A DNA stretch of 64,000 bases from Anaerolineae bacterium (GCA_016926255.1 JAFGOY010000061.1:90470-154469), one strand, 5' to 3'. Counted from the stretch's first letter, positions 8,073 through 17,391 are shown. Translations and numbers: made by a program. Notes: generated from the letters alone by a model not told the origin.

Positions 8073-10385
8073 ATGACTCTTGTTTACCTTGCCTGCGGCT
8101 GGCTGATCGGGATCGCGCTGGCAAAACACGCCGCCGCTGTCTGGTGGCAGTGGTTGATCATGGCCGGGGTCGCCCTAGCAGCATTGATAATTGCTCGCCG
8201 TCACGAAACATGGCGAACGGCATTTGCCTGCCTCCTGCTGTTGTTTCTCGGTGCGGCCCGTTACAGCGCAGCAGTTCCCCATTTTGACGAACATGATCTG
8301 GCAGCGTATAACGATCAGGGCTTCGTGACTATCGAAGGGATGATCGCCGATGCTCCCGACAGGCGGGACACTTACGCGATGCTGCGGGTGCGGGCTGAAA
8401 AACTGATCGGCGACGAGGGCGAGACGCCCGTCGAGGGCCTTGTGCTGGTCGAGGCCCCGGTCGGCGGATCATATCGCTATGGCGACCCGGTACGGGTGCG
8501 CGGAGAGTTGATCTCCCCGCCGGAACTCGATACTTTTTCATACCGAGACTACCTGGCCCGGCAGGGCGTCTACAGCCTGATGCGCTACGCCCAGGTCGAG
8601 GTCAGCGGAGATCGGCAGGGAAACCCCATCCGGGCGGCGCTGCTCGATTTCAGAGAGCAGGCCCGGATTGAGATCGCCCGACTGCTGCCCGATCCGCAGG
8701 CGTCGCTGCTGGCGGGGATTCTGCTGGGCATCGAAACCGGGATCAGCGCGGACGTGCGCGAGGCATTCAACGCCACCGGTGCGACTCATGTGATCGCCAT
8801 CTCCGGGTCGAATATGGTGATCCTTGCCGGGTTGATTCAAAGCGTCTGCCTGCGGCTGATCAAGAAACCGAGAGTCGTGGCGGCAATCACCATCGCCGGG
8901 GTGCTGGGCTATGCGGTCTTTGTCGGCGGAGACGCAGCAGTGATGCGGGCAGCGATCATGACCACGCTGGGATTGGTCGCCACGCAGCTATACCGGCAGA
9001 CCTTTGGCCTCGCGTCGCTCTCGTTCTCGGCGCTGCTGATGACGGCGATCAACCCGCTTGTGGTGTGGGATGTCGGCTTCCAGTTGAGCTTCCTGGCAAC
9101 GCTGGGATTGATCCTCTACGTCGAGCCATTGCAAAACTGGCTGGAGAAAGGACTGCTTCGAGTGTTCTCCGAATCGACTGCTCAACAGGTCGTGGCGCTG
9201 GTCTCCGACGCTTTCGTCGTGACAGTCGCCGCGCAGATCACCACGACGCCGATCATGGCCTACACGTTCGAGCGGTTCTCGCTGGTGTCGCTGCCGGTTA
9301 ACTTCCTGATCATTCCCGCACAGACTCCGCTGATGGTGCTGGGCGGGATCGGCGTGCTGGCCGGGCTGATCTTCCAGCCGTTGGGCCAGATTTTCGCCTG
9401 GGGAAGCTGGGTGTTCCTGACCTGGACGCTGTGGGTCGTCAGGATGTTTGCGCGGCTGCCCAACGCTTCGCTGGTGGTCGAAGGGATTTCCCCGGAGGCG
9501 GTGTGGGGAATATACCTGATCATGCTGGCGGTGACCGTAACTGCCCAACTGCCCGACGAGCGGCGTCAAAAGCTGCGCGAGTGGATCAACCAGGCTTTTT
9601 CGGTGAAAGTGATCGGCGGGGCGGGGGCGATCTGCGCGGTGCTGGTGTGGATCGCTGCTTTCCAGGTTCCCGACGGGATGCTGAACGTAACGACCATCGA
9701 CGCCGGAGACGCCCCCGTCGTGCTGGTCGAGACACCGAGCGGTCGACAGGTATTGATCGACGCGGGTGGGAGCGGTCGGAAGCTCTCTACCGCGCTGGGC
9801 GATTCCCTGCCATTCTGGGATCGCCGGATCGACTTGCTGATCGTCACCCAGACCAGCCGGTCACATGTCGAGGGGCTGCCAGCACTGCTCGAACGCTATC
9901 AATTTGATGCAGTCATGGCTCCGATCACCCTGGAAGGAAGTTCAGCCGACCCTTACCTCGCGCCGATGATTTCGGAGGGTGTACCGGTGGTAATGGCTCG
10001 ACCGGGGATGCCGGTCAGTGTTGGCGATGGCGTGACGCTGATGATCGTCGATGCGCCTTATGAGGCCGCCGCCGAAGATGAATCACCCCAGCCGGTGAGC
10101 GTGCTGATTTCCTACGGGCAGATGAATTTACTGCTGCCCGGCGAAGGCATCGACGAGGCTGCCTTGATTAGATCTCCGGGCGTTTCTGGGGCCACGATTC
10201 TGGTAACTGGGCGATCAACTGCCGGTGAGGAATTCCTGGCGGCGGTCGATCCGCAGATCGTCGTCTGGGCGTCCGGCGAAGCCGTTGCCGGGCCAGAGTC
10301 GACGGCGCAGGTCTACCGACCGGGCGAGGAGGGAATCGTACAGATTCGCAGCGATGGCGGGCAGGTGTGGATACGGGAGCGATGA
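8073..10385 (+). CDS. comEC: ComEC/Rec2-family DNA-uptake channel protein
   Basis: A 770-residue polytopic protein with the family architecture: an N-terminal membrane pair and DUF4131-like OB region (about 1-180), the Competence domain with ATHVIAISGSNMVIL and about ten membrane spans (about 210-510), and a C-terminal metallo-beta-lactamase-fold domain (about 535-770). By family it forms the inner-membrane channel for single-stranded DNA in transformation. The C-terminal domain looks enzymatically dead: where active members carry T-H-x-H-x-D-H, this protein reads T592-Q-T-S-R-S-H598. The late LLPGEG strand is still present, so the fold is probably kept. No other com gene is nearby. It is convergent with the HEAT gene, four bases apart. 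Confidence 0.92.
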   Translation: MTLVYLACGWLIGIALAKHAAAVWWQWLIMAGVALAALIIARRHETWRTAFACLLLLFLGAARYSAAVPHFDEHDLAAYNDQGFVTIEGMIADAPDRRDTYAMLRVRAEKLIGDEGETPVEGLVLVEAPVGGSYRYGDPVRVRGELISPPELDTFSYRDYLARQGVYSLMRYAQVEVSGDRQGNPIRAALLDFREQARIEIARLLPDPQASLLAGILLGIETGISADVREAFNATGATHVIAISGSNMVILAGLIQSVCLRLIKKPRVVAAITIAGVLGYAVFVGGDAAVMRAAIMTTLGLVATQLYRQTFGLASLSFSALLMTAINPLVVWDVGFQLSFLATLGLILYVEPLQNWLEKGLLRVFSESTAQQVVALVSDAFVVTVAAQITTTPIMAYTFERFSLVSLPVNFLIIPAQTPLMVLGGIGVLAGLIFQPLGQIFAWGSWVFLTWTLWVVRMFARLPNASLVVEGISPEAVWGIYLIMLAVTVTAQLPDERRQKLREWINQAFSVKVIGGAGAICAVLVWIAAFQVPDGMLNVTTIDAGDAPVVLVETPSGRQVLIDAGGSGRKLSTALGDSLPFWDRRIDLLIVTQTSRSHVEGLPALLERYQFDAVMAPITLEGSSADPYLAPMISEGVPVVMARPGMPVSVGDGVTLMIVDAPYEAAAEDESPQPVSVLISYGQMNLLLPGEGIDEAALIRSPGVSGATILVTGRSTAGEEFLAAVDPQIVVWASGEAVAGPESTAQVYRPGEEGIVQIRSDGGQVWIRER

Positions 10386-10389
10386 GCCA

Positions 10390-12078
10390 CTACTCGTCGG
10401 GGCCGATGTGTTCATTGGTGTCGATGAGTGTCCGTTTGTACTGGATGGACAGCCGGTCGAGGAATCTGTCGATCCTGGCCTGGAGTTGATTATCCTCACC
10501 GGGATAAATTCTGATATCGGCGAAGAAGGATTCCCGATCCCGGCTGGCTGCGCTGAGAGGCAGGTTGACCTTGAGACGCGGGGCCGGTTCGCTGTTCAGC
10601 CCGGTGATCGCCAGATAGAACCCGCCCTCGGAACCGGTGAGGGCGCGCGGGCTGATCGCTTTCCACTGCCAGTTATCACGATCCGGTGAGAGATGTTCCT
10701 GGACAACCTGGACGGCGGCATTCTGGACCGGCTGACGGTTGTCGTTTAGCAGCACCCCGCCGAGGGTCGTGATGTTGGGATCGAGTTGGCGCAGCCTTTC
10801 CAGGCTGCGAGCGCAGGTCATGGTCGCCAGGGCGGCGATCACCGGCGCCTGTGGAATCGAAGCGGCAAGCTCGAACAGAGTGTCGGCGGTTTCGTCGGTA
10901 TTGATCGCGGCGAGGGCATTCAGGGCGACTTCCTGAACGGCGCTGTGATTGTCGCGGCTCAATCGAACCAGCAGCAGGATGGTGTCCGTGTGCCCGCTGC
11001 GGGAGATGACTTCGACCATCTGCTGGCGGGCGGCTGGCGTGTCGTGATCGATCAGGTGGTGGAGCCTGTCGACGGTTGGTGAACCGATCGTCTCAATCGA
11101 CCGCCAGGCCGCGCCGACGTTGCCATGCCCGGCGGGCGGATTGACGATGAACCAGAAAAGGGCTTCGACCGCCTTCGGCGAGGCGATCTCGCCCAGCAGG
11201 TGGAGCGCTTCGCGGGCGTCGGTCGGGTTGGCCGCCCCGGTCTGCTCGACGATCTGGTCGATGGCGCTGGCATCACCCGCCTGCTCCAACCCACGAATCA
11301 ATGCGGCGATAAGTTTCTGATCGCTGCCAGCGCGGACTGCCCGCCGGTATTCCCACTTCAAGAGCCAGGCGATCCAGGGAAACTGGGCATTCGAAGCGAG
11401 CCGATCAATTGCGGCGATGCGGACGGCGGTGTTGGAATGGCGCAGCCCGCGCAGCAGATCGCCGAGGGTATGCACTCCGCTCCGATATAACCCGATATTG
11501 GCTAACTGCTTGCGAAAGCGCGTGGGAGGGATTACACCGTTGTTCACTGCCTCGGTCAGCACGTGCTGGCGTTTGGCCGAAGGCCAGTTGGCGTACTGTT
11601 CGCTCTGTAACACGATGGACAGCACCGGGATCGCCTCTTCGGGCAGGTCTTGAAACGCATCCCAATTGTTACGGGAAATGATCGTCCGGATGTCGAGCGC
11701 GAGAGCGGCCCGTGACGATTCCAGCCCGGTGAGCGCCTGCGCCGCCAGGGGAGCCTCTTCGACGCTGGCGCTGAACATCGCTTCGATCAACCTGTCGACG
11801 GCAGATTCGCTGCCGATGGCCTTCAGCGCCTTGAACGCTTCCCGCCGAACGTAGCTGTCACGGTCGTGGCGCAGAGCGTGCGACAGGCAGTCTACCCCGG
11901 CAGGATCGCCACGTTCGCCCAGTTCCAGGGCCGCCTGGCGGCGGGTCAGGGCATTGCGGTGGTGGAGCGCCCGGCATAACTGCCTGACACTTCTACTTTT
12001 TGTTTGCCGTTTTTTCGCTTTGCGTTTTGTCACTGGTGATTCCAAGACTATTTGCGCCGTGAACAGGCCGTGAAGCAT
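10390..12078 (-). CDS. HEAT-repeat protein with C-terminal beta-domain
   Basis: A protein of up to 562 residues. After a very basic N-terminus (KRKAKKRQTK), residues about 30-430 are a chain of helical HEAT/PBS-lyase-type repeats (RRQAALELGERGDPAGVDCL, YVRREAFKALKAIGS, VQEVALNALAAI and so on), a scaffold for protein binding. The last about 120 residues (from TLGGVLLNDNRQPVQNA) look like a carboxypeptidase-regulatory or Ig-like beta domain with EGGFYLAI. No signal peptide is evident. The start is uncertain: ATG 12078 gives the longest form, but a GTG at 12033 just before TKRKAKK would leave room for a promoter shared with the divergent AIR synthase gene. Its partner is unknown. Confidence 0.78.
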   Translation of the reverse strand: MLHGLFTAQIVLESPVTKRKAKKRQTKSRSVRQLCRALHHRNALTRRQAALELGERGDPAGVDCLSHALRHDRDSYVRREAFKALKAIGSESAVDRLIEAMFSASVEEAPLAAQALTGLESSRAALALDIRTIISRNNWDAFQDLPEEAIPVLSIVLQSEQYANWPSAKRQHVLTEAVNNGVIPPTRFRKQLANIGLYRSGVHTLGDLLRGLRHSNTAVRIAAIDRLASNAQFPWIAWLLKWEYRRAVRAGSDQKLIAALIRGLEQAGDASAIDQIVEQTGAANPTDAREALHLLGEIASPKAVEALFWFIVNPPAGHGNVGAAWRSIETIGSPTVDRLHHLIDHDTPAARQQMVEVISRSGHTDTILLLVRLSRDNHSAVQEVALNALAAINTDETADTLFELAASIPQAPVIAALATMTCARSLERLRQLDPNITTLGGVLLNDNRQPVQNAAVQVVQEHLSPDRDNWQWKAISPRALTGSEGGFYLAITGLNSEPAPRLKVNLPLSAASRDRESFFADIRIYPGEDNQLQARIDRFLDRLSIQYKRTLIDTNEHIGPDE

Positions 12079-12122
12079 AATCTACCGCATTGTTGGCCGT
12101 AAAGCGATTGAGAAACAACACG

Positions 12123-13127
12123 ATGGCCGTTTTCCCTTTAGGTAAGCTCCCCCCTGACGTGCTGGCCGATCTGCTGGCACGGTACCCGATCAGCGACCCG
12201 CGAGTGATCGTTGGCCCCAGGCCGGGCGAGGATGCATCGGTACTCGATGTTGGAGCCGATACTTACCTGGTTGCTAAGTCTGACCCGATCACATTTGCCA
12301 CCGAGGAGATCGGTTGGTACGCGGTCAACGTCAACGCGAATGATATCGCCACGACGGGCGGCCAACCGGCCTGGTTCATGGCCGTGCTTCTGCTGCCGGA
12401 GGGTAAAACCAATCGGGCGCTGGTCGACAAAATCTACGATCAGATCGCCGGGGCCTGTGATGCGCTTGGTGCCACACTGATCGGCGGGCACACCGAGATC
12501 ACCTACGGCATCGACCGCCCGATCATTGCCGGGACGATGCTGGGCTTTGTCGAGAAAGATCGGTTGGTACATACCGGAAGCGTCCAACCGGGCGACTCGG
12601 TAATCGTGACCAAAGGCGTGCCTATCGAGGCGACGGCGATCATCGCCAGTGAGAAGGCCGATGAACTTCGTCAAACGCTGCCTGATGAATTCGTCAAGCG
12701 GTGCGCCGGATACCTGCACTCGCCAGGGATCAGCGTTGTCAAGGATGCTCGCATTGCGATGCGGTCGGGGCGGGTACATGCGATGCACGATCCAACCGAG
12801 GGCGGGCTGGCGACTGCGCTGTGGGAAATGGCCGACGCCTCACAAAAACAATTGGTCGTCGATCCCTCCCCGGCAGTTCTGACGGATGGCAAGGTATTGT
12901 GTGAAGCCTTCGGATTGAATCCACTGGGCGCGATTGCCAGCGGCGCGCTGCTGATGGCCGTCCATCCAGACGACTCGGCGGCGGTGATCGCTGCGCTTGC
13001 CGGGGAAAACATCGCGGCTTTCGAGATCGGGCGCGTTCAGGATGCCAGCCCGGCGGTGATCGATGCGGCGACCGGGCATCTAATAACACGGCCTGCGCGG
13101 GACGAGATCGCCCGGCTGTTTGAATAA
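12123..13127 (+). CDS. AIR synthase-related / HypE-like protein
   Basis: A 334-residue protein of the PurM/HypE/SelD superfamily. The N-terminal AIRS domain has GEDASVL, then VNVNANDIATTGGQPAWF, the ATP-binding NANDIA-type motif, and GGHTEIT. The C-terminal domain has HDPTEGGLATALWEMA. Family members use ATP to activate an amide or carbonyl oxygen; HypE does so for hydrogenase cyanide ligands. However, HypE ends in the Cys that is thiocarbamoylated (PRIC), and this protein ends IARLFE, so it cannot do HypE's reaction in the classical way, and no hydrogenase gene is near. ATG 12123 is preferred over a TTG at 12090. The superfamily is certain, the substrate unknown. Confidence 0.85.
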   Translation: MAVFPLGKLPPDVLADLLARYPISDPRVIVGPRPGEDASVLDVGADTYLVAKSDPITFATEEIGWYAVNVNANDIATTGGQPAWFMAVLLLPEGKTNRALVDKIYDQIAGACDALGATLIGGHTEITYGIDRPIIAGTMLGFVEKDRLVHTGSVQPGDSVIVTKGVPIEATAIIASEKADELRQTLPDEFVKRCAGYLHSPGISVVKDARIAMRSGRVHAMHDPTEGGLATALWEMADASQKQLVVDPSPAVLTDGKVLCEAFGLNPLGAIASGALLMAVHPDDSAAVIAALAGENIAAFEIGRVQDASPAVIDAATGHLITRPARDEIARLFE

Positions 13128-13134
13128 CCTCCGG

Positions 13135-16100
13135 TTATGGTGCCGGACTCTCGATGGTCGTTCCCTGGATGGCGATCAGTTCGATGGTTACCTCCCGATC
13201 CAACTCTTTACCGAGCGTATCTTCCAGCGCGTCGATATCGAGCGAGGGCAGATCGCCGGTGGCGTAGAGCGTCCCATTTATCGAAACGCTCTGCCGGGTA
13301 ACGTCGATGTTCAGGTCGATCAGTTCGGTGCCTTCCCAGGTAGAGACGATCTGCTGTATCTCCTGGTTGGCCCTTCCCTTAATTTGATCTTCTTCTGCGG
13401 CATTATAGAGGACCCCACACAGAGGAACGCTGAGGATGAACAGCGAAGAGATCGAGACGATCAGGCCCTGCCTGAGCCAGCGCTGGCGCTGGGGAAGCTG
13501 CGGCGGGCGAACGCCCAACAGCAGGAAGACGACAGCCGAGCTAAAGATGATCGCCACCAGGTTGGTGACGAACAGCAGCAGCGCGCCCATGCTGATCGCA
13601 GCACTGCCCAGGGCAATGCCGATCCCGATCGTGCAGACGGGCGGCATCAACGCGGCGGCGATGGCGACGCCGGGCAGCGCCTCGCCGACTTCTTTACGGG
13701 CGATGGCATAAGCCCCTGCCATGCCGGACGCCAGCGCGACCAGCAGATCGAGGAGATTGGGCTGGGTGCGGGCCAGAACCTCCGGGCTGGCGTGGGATAG
13801 CGGGGAGATCAGCGTGAAGATGACAGCGATAAAGATCGCGGCCAGCACGCCTTGCAGAGTCGAGGTGAGGGCGTTGCCCAGCGTTCGCCCGTCACCGGTG
13901 ACGATGCCCAGCGACGCCGCGACGATTGGACTCATCAGCGGGGCAACGAGCATTGCACCGATGATCACTGCCGGGCTGTTCAAGAGCAAACCCAGCGTGG
14001 CGATCACCGCCGAAAGGGTGATCAGCACAAAATAGTTGATATTGGGACGGGCGGCGGCGCGAAGATGCTGGTACAGTTCGACCTGTTCTTCAGAAACAAG
14101 CGTGGGGAGCAGGTTCGTGAAAAACTGCCAGGTGCGGCGGGCCAGCAGATTCGTAAAGCCTGTATAGCCGCGCACCAGGGCAACCATCTGCTTGGTGTTC
14201 CGGGCGACCTCCCAGGGAAGGTGCCCAAAATAGGTGCGGTCGAGGATACCTGCTTCACTTGCCCCTAACAGGATGATATCCTGATCCTGCGAGGCCTCCA
14301 GAATACCGGCCAGCGCCGACCGTGCCTGGAGAACGCGGGGGAGTACCCGGTCGGGATCGCTGAGTTCGTCTCGCAGCCGGTTGACCAGCCTGATACCCGT
14401 TTCGACGGCGCTGCCGCCGTCAATTTCGCGGGCGATGTTGAGCAGCGTCACCATGCCGCCGGATTCGGCAGTGAGCGCCAGGGCCAATTCAGCCGCGCGC
14501 GGCGCATGGGGGCCACCGGCTACCGGCACAATGACCTGGGATGGCTTGTGCTGCCACTGACCGCGCACGACGATGACATCACAGGGTGCGTTTTCGAGGA
14601 GTTCGTCGAGGATTGGTCCCAGGCTCCGATGGGCGGCGATCATTTCGCGGGCGTTCCAACCGAGTATGAGCGCCTTTGCGCTTTCTTCGGCGACGGTATC
14701 GAGAATACCCTGAGAAATGCTGCGGGAAAGCCGCGTGACGCCTTCAATGGGGACGCCATATTGTTCACCTTCTTCAAGCACCCGTTCGAGCAGGTCGAGT
14801 GCCTGCTGTGCTTGAACGCGCTCCGAATCGAGGGGAAGCTGATCGGGGACTTCCAACACCTGAACAACACTGACATGTCCGTTGTTTTTCCTGGCGATTG
14901 CAGCTCCGAAAGCAACCAGGTCGGCGGCGGTTTCGGGATTGGCAACCGGCACGACGACCGGAAAATCGGAGGTGATATCGGGGGCGTCCTGGAAGACCGT
15001 TCGCCCCAACTGGGACGTGCGCATACGTTCCAGACCACCCTGCCAGTAGATCAAAGCCCCCAACCCGATCCACAGCAGCCCAACGATCAGCACTTCCCAC
15101 GAGATGGCGACAAGCAGCAGGAAGCTGATCGCTGCACCGGTGGCCGGGATGATCGGGTAAAGCGGCAGCCGGAAGGCACGATCTTCTGCCCTGGCGTGTT
15201 TGCCGAGCATAATCGCCGCGATATTTACGCCCAATTGCAGCAGTAAAATACTCATTGACGCGACCAGCGCATAGATCAAGATAACGTCGACTCTGCCACC
15301 CAACAGCATGACGAGACCTTCACCGGCCAGCAGCGCCACAGCGGTAACAAGTGCCTGAAAGATAATAAGCAGGGCAGGCGTATCGAAGGTCGTGTAAGAA
15401 CGCCGGAGCCAGCCGGGTATCCACCCGGCCAATCCAATGACCTGGAAACGCCTCAGCATGATCAGGGCAAGAACCTGCCATGAGATGGCGGCTACCAATG
15501 AGCCCATGATCAGTGTGATCAACTCACCATAGCCGGGAAGCAGCCTTTCGGCGAGGGCAGCGAGGTACAACGTGTCGGCGAGGTCCTGTTGTTTGAGAGC
15601 AGCCAGAGTTTCACGGGCGAGCGGGGTGCTGACCAGCGCTAGAGTCCCCCCGATCAAGGCACCGCCAAACAGTAAAAGCAGTGCGGTGCGTGGTGTCCGC
15701 TTGCGCCGGTCACCGGTTTCCGATAATAGTTCGATTGCCCATTGACCAACTAAGAGAAGAACGACTGTATAGAAGAAATGATCCTGTGTCGAGAGATCGG
15801 CGGCGGCGTTTACCGGCTGCCCGGTCCAGTGAAAAGAAAGCGTAGCCAACAGGACGACCAGCCCGACGATCACGCTGCTGATCAGCCAGATACCGAGCTT
15901 CCATGGTGGCCGCGAACCGATGGTATTGGTCAGGACGAAAAAGAGCAGCGGCAGTGCGATCAACCCGGCGGTAAGTAAAGAACTGTCGATTGACCAGCCT
16001 GTTACCAGGACAATCAGCCGACCGGTGTACTGGGCAAACAGTTGAACCAGGTAGGCACTCAGCCCGGCCCAGCCAAGAATATGAACCCACCCGGCGAAAA

Positions 16101-16398
16101 ATGTAAAATCGTTCCGCTCGGCGGCCTTGATCAGCCGGTAGCTGCCGCCAGAATACCCGATCCAGCTCCGCAGTTCGAGACAGCTCAACACGGTGGGCAG
16201 CAGAACGAATATCGAGATGAAATAGGTCCATTCCGCACTCTGGGAGAACCTGGCGACCGGGCCGAGCAGCCCAAAGACTCCGATCACCAGCCACATCCCG
16301 ATCCCCATCAGTAAGATGGCAGGCTGGCGAAGGCGGAAACTGCGCCGCAGGGAGATCAGCGAGGCTGCGGGCTTGTGATCGGTTGGTGTGGATGACAT
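13135..16398 (-). CDS. Fused APC permease - two USP domains - DUF389 membrane protein
   Basis: A 1087-residue protein made of three modules. Residues about 20-455 are an APC-superfamily amino-acid/cation transporter with about a dozen spans (SYRLIKAAERNDFTFFAGW is a typical APC loop). Residues about 480-620 and 622-740 are two universal-stress-protein domains (FPVVVPVANPETAADLV and VIVPVAGGPHAPRAAELAL starts), cytoplasmic nucleotide-binding folds. Residues about 765-1000 are a DUF389 hydrophobic domain (AVIIGAMLVAPLMSPIVA, ALMPPVCTIGIGIALGS). A soluble C-terminal domain follows to the end. ATG 16398 is chosen because it has an AAGG site and begins a normal cytoplasmic N-terminus. Transport gated by a nucleotide-binding sensor is an inference. 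It ends 7 bases from the convergent AIR synthase gene. Confidence 0.88.
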   Translation of the reverse strand: MSSTPTDHKPAASLISLRRSFRLRQPAILLMGIGMWLVIGVFGLLGPVARFSQSAEWTYFISIFVLLPTVLSCLELRSWIGYSGGSYRLIKAAERNDFTFFAGWVHILGWAGLSAYLVQLFAQYTGRLIVLVTGWSIDSSLLTAGLIALPLLFFVLTNTIGSRPPWKLGIWLISSVIVGLVVLLATLSFHWTGQPVNAAADLSTQDHFFYTVVLLLVGQWAIELLSETGDRRKRTPRTALLLLFGGALIGGTLALVSTPLARETLAALKQQDLADTLYLAALAERLLPGYGELITLIMGSLVAAISWQVLALIMLRRFQVIGLAGWIPGWLRRSYTTFDTPALLIIFQALVTAVALLAGEGLVMLLGGRVDVILIYALVASMSILLLQLGVNIAAIMLGKHARAEDRAFRLPLYPIIPATGAAISFLLLVAISWEVLIVGLLWIGLGALIYWQGGLERMRTSQLGRTVFQDAPDITSDFPVVVPVANPETAADLVAFGAAIARKNNGHVSVVQVLEVPDQLPLDSERVQAQQALDLLERVLEEGEQYGVPIEGVTRLSRSISQGILDTVAEESAKALILGWNAREMIAAHRSLGPILDELLENAPCDVIVVRGQWQHKPSQVIVPVAGGPHAPRAAELALALTAESGGMVTLLNIAREIDGGSAVETGIRLVNRLRDELSDPDRVLPRVLQARSALAGILEASQDQDIILLGASEAGILDRTYFGHLPWEVARNTKQMVALVRGYTGFTNLLARRTWQFFTNLLPTLVSEEQVELYQHLRAAARPNINYFVLITLSAVIATLGLLLNSPAVIIGAMLVAPLMSPIVAASLGIVTGDGRTLGNALTSTLQGVLAAIFIAVIFTLISPLSHASPEVLARTQPNLLDLLVALASGMAGAYAIARKEVGEALPGVAIAAALMPPVCTIGIGIALGSAAISMGALLLFVTNLVAIIFSSAVVFLLLGVRPPQLPQRQRWLRQGLIVSISSLFILSVPLCGVLYNAAEEDQIKGRANQEIQQIVSTWEGTELIDLNIDVTRQSVSINGTLYATGDLPSLDIDALEDTLGKELDREVTIELIAIQGTTIESPAP

Positions 16399-16462
16399 CA
16401 GGCGGCCTTTCCCATCCTTAAAGAGCTGTAAAAATATGAGTCCGCATTTTTCGATCCCTAAA

Positions 16463-16486
16463 TCCCCTCTCCTCATGGCGAGGGGA
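16463..16486. repeat. Palindromic repeat unit
   Basis: TCCCCTC and GAGGGGA arms pair, with an inner CC/GG pair around TCAT. The surrounding CCCTAAATCCCCTCTCC...GAGGGGACTTAAGCCC resembles the dispersed palindromic repeats of cyanobacterial and Chloroflexota intergenic DNA. I saw only this copy here. Confidence 0.4.
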
Positions 16487-16535
16487 CTTAAGCCCTTATT
16501 TTGCCTGTATACGGAAATTGCGGCGTTATTTCTTT

Positions 16536-16574
16536 ACAACCAATAACCACTAACGATAATGGCCGGTTGGTTGT
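16536..16574. repeat. Inverted repeat upstream of the permease fusion gene
   Basis: ACAACCAA and TTGGTTGT arms (8 bp) are separated by 23 bases, between the thioredoxin stop and the start of the APC/USP/DUF389 gene. Neither strand has a T-run after it, so an operator or mRNA structure is likelier than a terminator. The remaining bases of 16399-16665 show nothing else. Confidence 0.3.
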
Positions 16575-16665
16575 CTTTCTCAGGGGATACCATACAGCAA
16601 GCAATGGGGTGTGTCAACGAATTGCCAATATGATGTCATATCAATTGGTCGGGGCCGCCTTGAGG

Positions 16666-17391
16666 CTAAAGCAGCGTCTTGAGTTTTGCCAGCAGGTGTT
16701 GTTTCGACGCTGCACCGACGATACGGTCTACTACCGCACCATTCTGAATGAACAGCATGGTGGGGATTCCCTGCACGCCATATCGACCGGCGAAATGCGG
16801 ATTCTCGTCGACGTTCAATTTTGCGATTCGAAGCCTTCCGCCGAATTCCTTTGCTAACTGGTCGAGAATGGGGGCCACCATCCGGCAGGGGGCACACCAG
16901 GGTGCCCAGAAATCGACAAGGACCGGGATGGGCGATTTCAAAACCTGCTGCTCAAAAGTCGCATCAGTGACCATTACCGGTCGGCCGTCGTATGCCGGAC
17001 GGCTGCCGCCGGGTGTATCTGGCGAGCGGTGGGACTTCTTTTCCCTGATGGGTTCTGGCCCATTTCCGAGCAGATAGTCAGCGTAGCGATTGATCTCGGC
17101 GGCCTTTGGATTGTCAGCGCGGGTGACTTCTTTACCATCCCTGACGCCGATTAGGGTGATGGTGCCCGTGAGACCAAACTGGTTCGCGGCAATGGGATTA
17201 TCCTGCCAGTTTATCTTGGCGATGATCAATGTCCCGGCTTTCGTTTTTGCGAGATCGATCATCGCCTGGCTGAGGGGTTCAGGCAGCGATTTGCCATCCC
17301 AGAAAAGAATGAGGCTTGGGATTGGTGCAGCGAGCAGGCGGTCGAGACTTTGATCGTTTGAAATAATGGGTGCATCAAAAGCACGGATCAC
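16666..17391 (-). CDS. Tandem thioredoxin-domain protein, first domain lacking CxxC
   Basis: A 241-residue protein with two thioredoxin folds. The C-terminal domain (about 135-241) is a normal thioredoxin with FWAPWCAPCRM (active cysteines 166 and 169) and the cis-proline loop GIPTMLF. The N-terminal domain (about 10-110) has the same spacing (SLILFWDGKSL, then AKINWQDNPIAANQFGLTGTIT) but no cysteines where WCxxC should be, so it is redox-inactive and perhaps a substrate- or partner-binding domain. A charged linker joins them. No signal peptide is present, so it acts in the cytoplasm. It lies 172 bases downstream of dnaN, beyond a terminator-like hairpin. Confidence 0.9.
   Translation of the reverse strand: MIRAFDAPIISNDQSLDRLLAAPIPSLILFWDGKSLPEPLSQAMIDLAKTKAGTLIIAKINWQDNPIAANQFGLTGTITLIGVRDGKEVTRADNPKAAEINRYADYLLGNGPEPIREKKSHRSPDTPGGSRPAYDGRPVMVTDATFEQQVLKSPIPVLVDFWAPWCAPCRMVAPILDQLAKEFGGRLRIAKLNVDENPHFAGRYGVQGIPTMLFIQNGAVVDRIVGAASKQHLLAKLKTLL

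Noticed and set aside
12123..13127. Hydrogenase maturation factor HypE
   Set aside because: It lacks the C-terminal catalytic cysteine motif and any hyp or hydrogenase neighbour.
14506..15246. 246-codon plus-strand frame
   Set aside because: It is antisense to the USP domains of the permease fusion, with no independent support.
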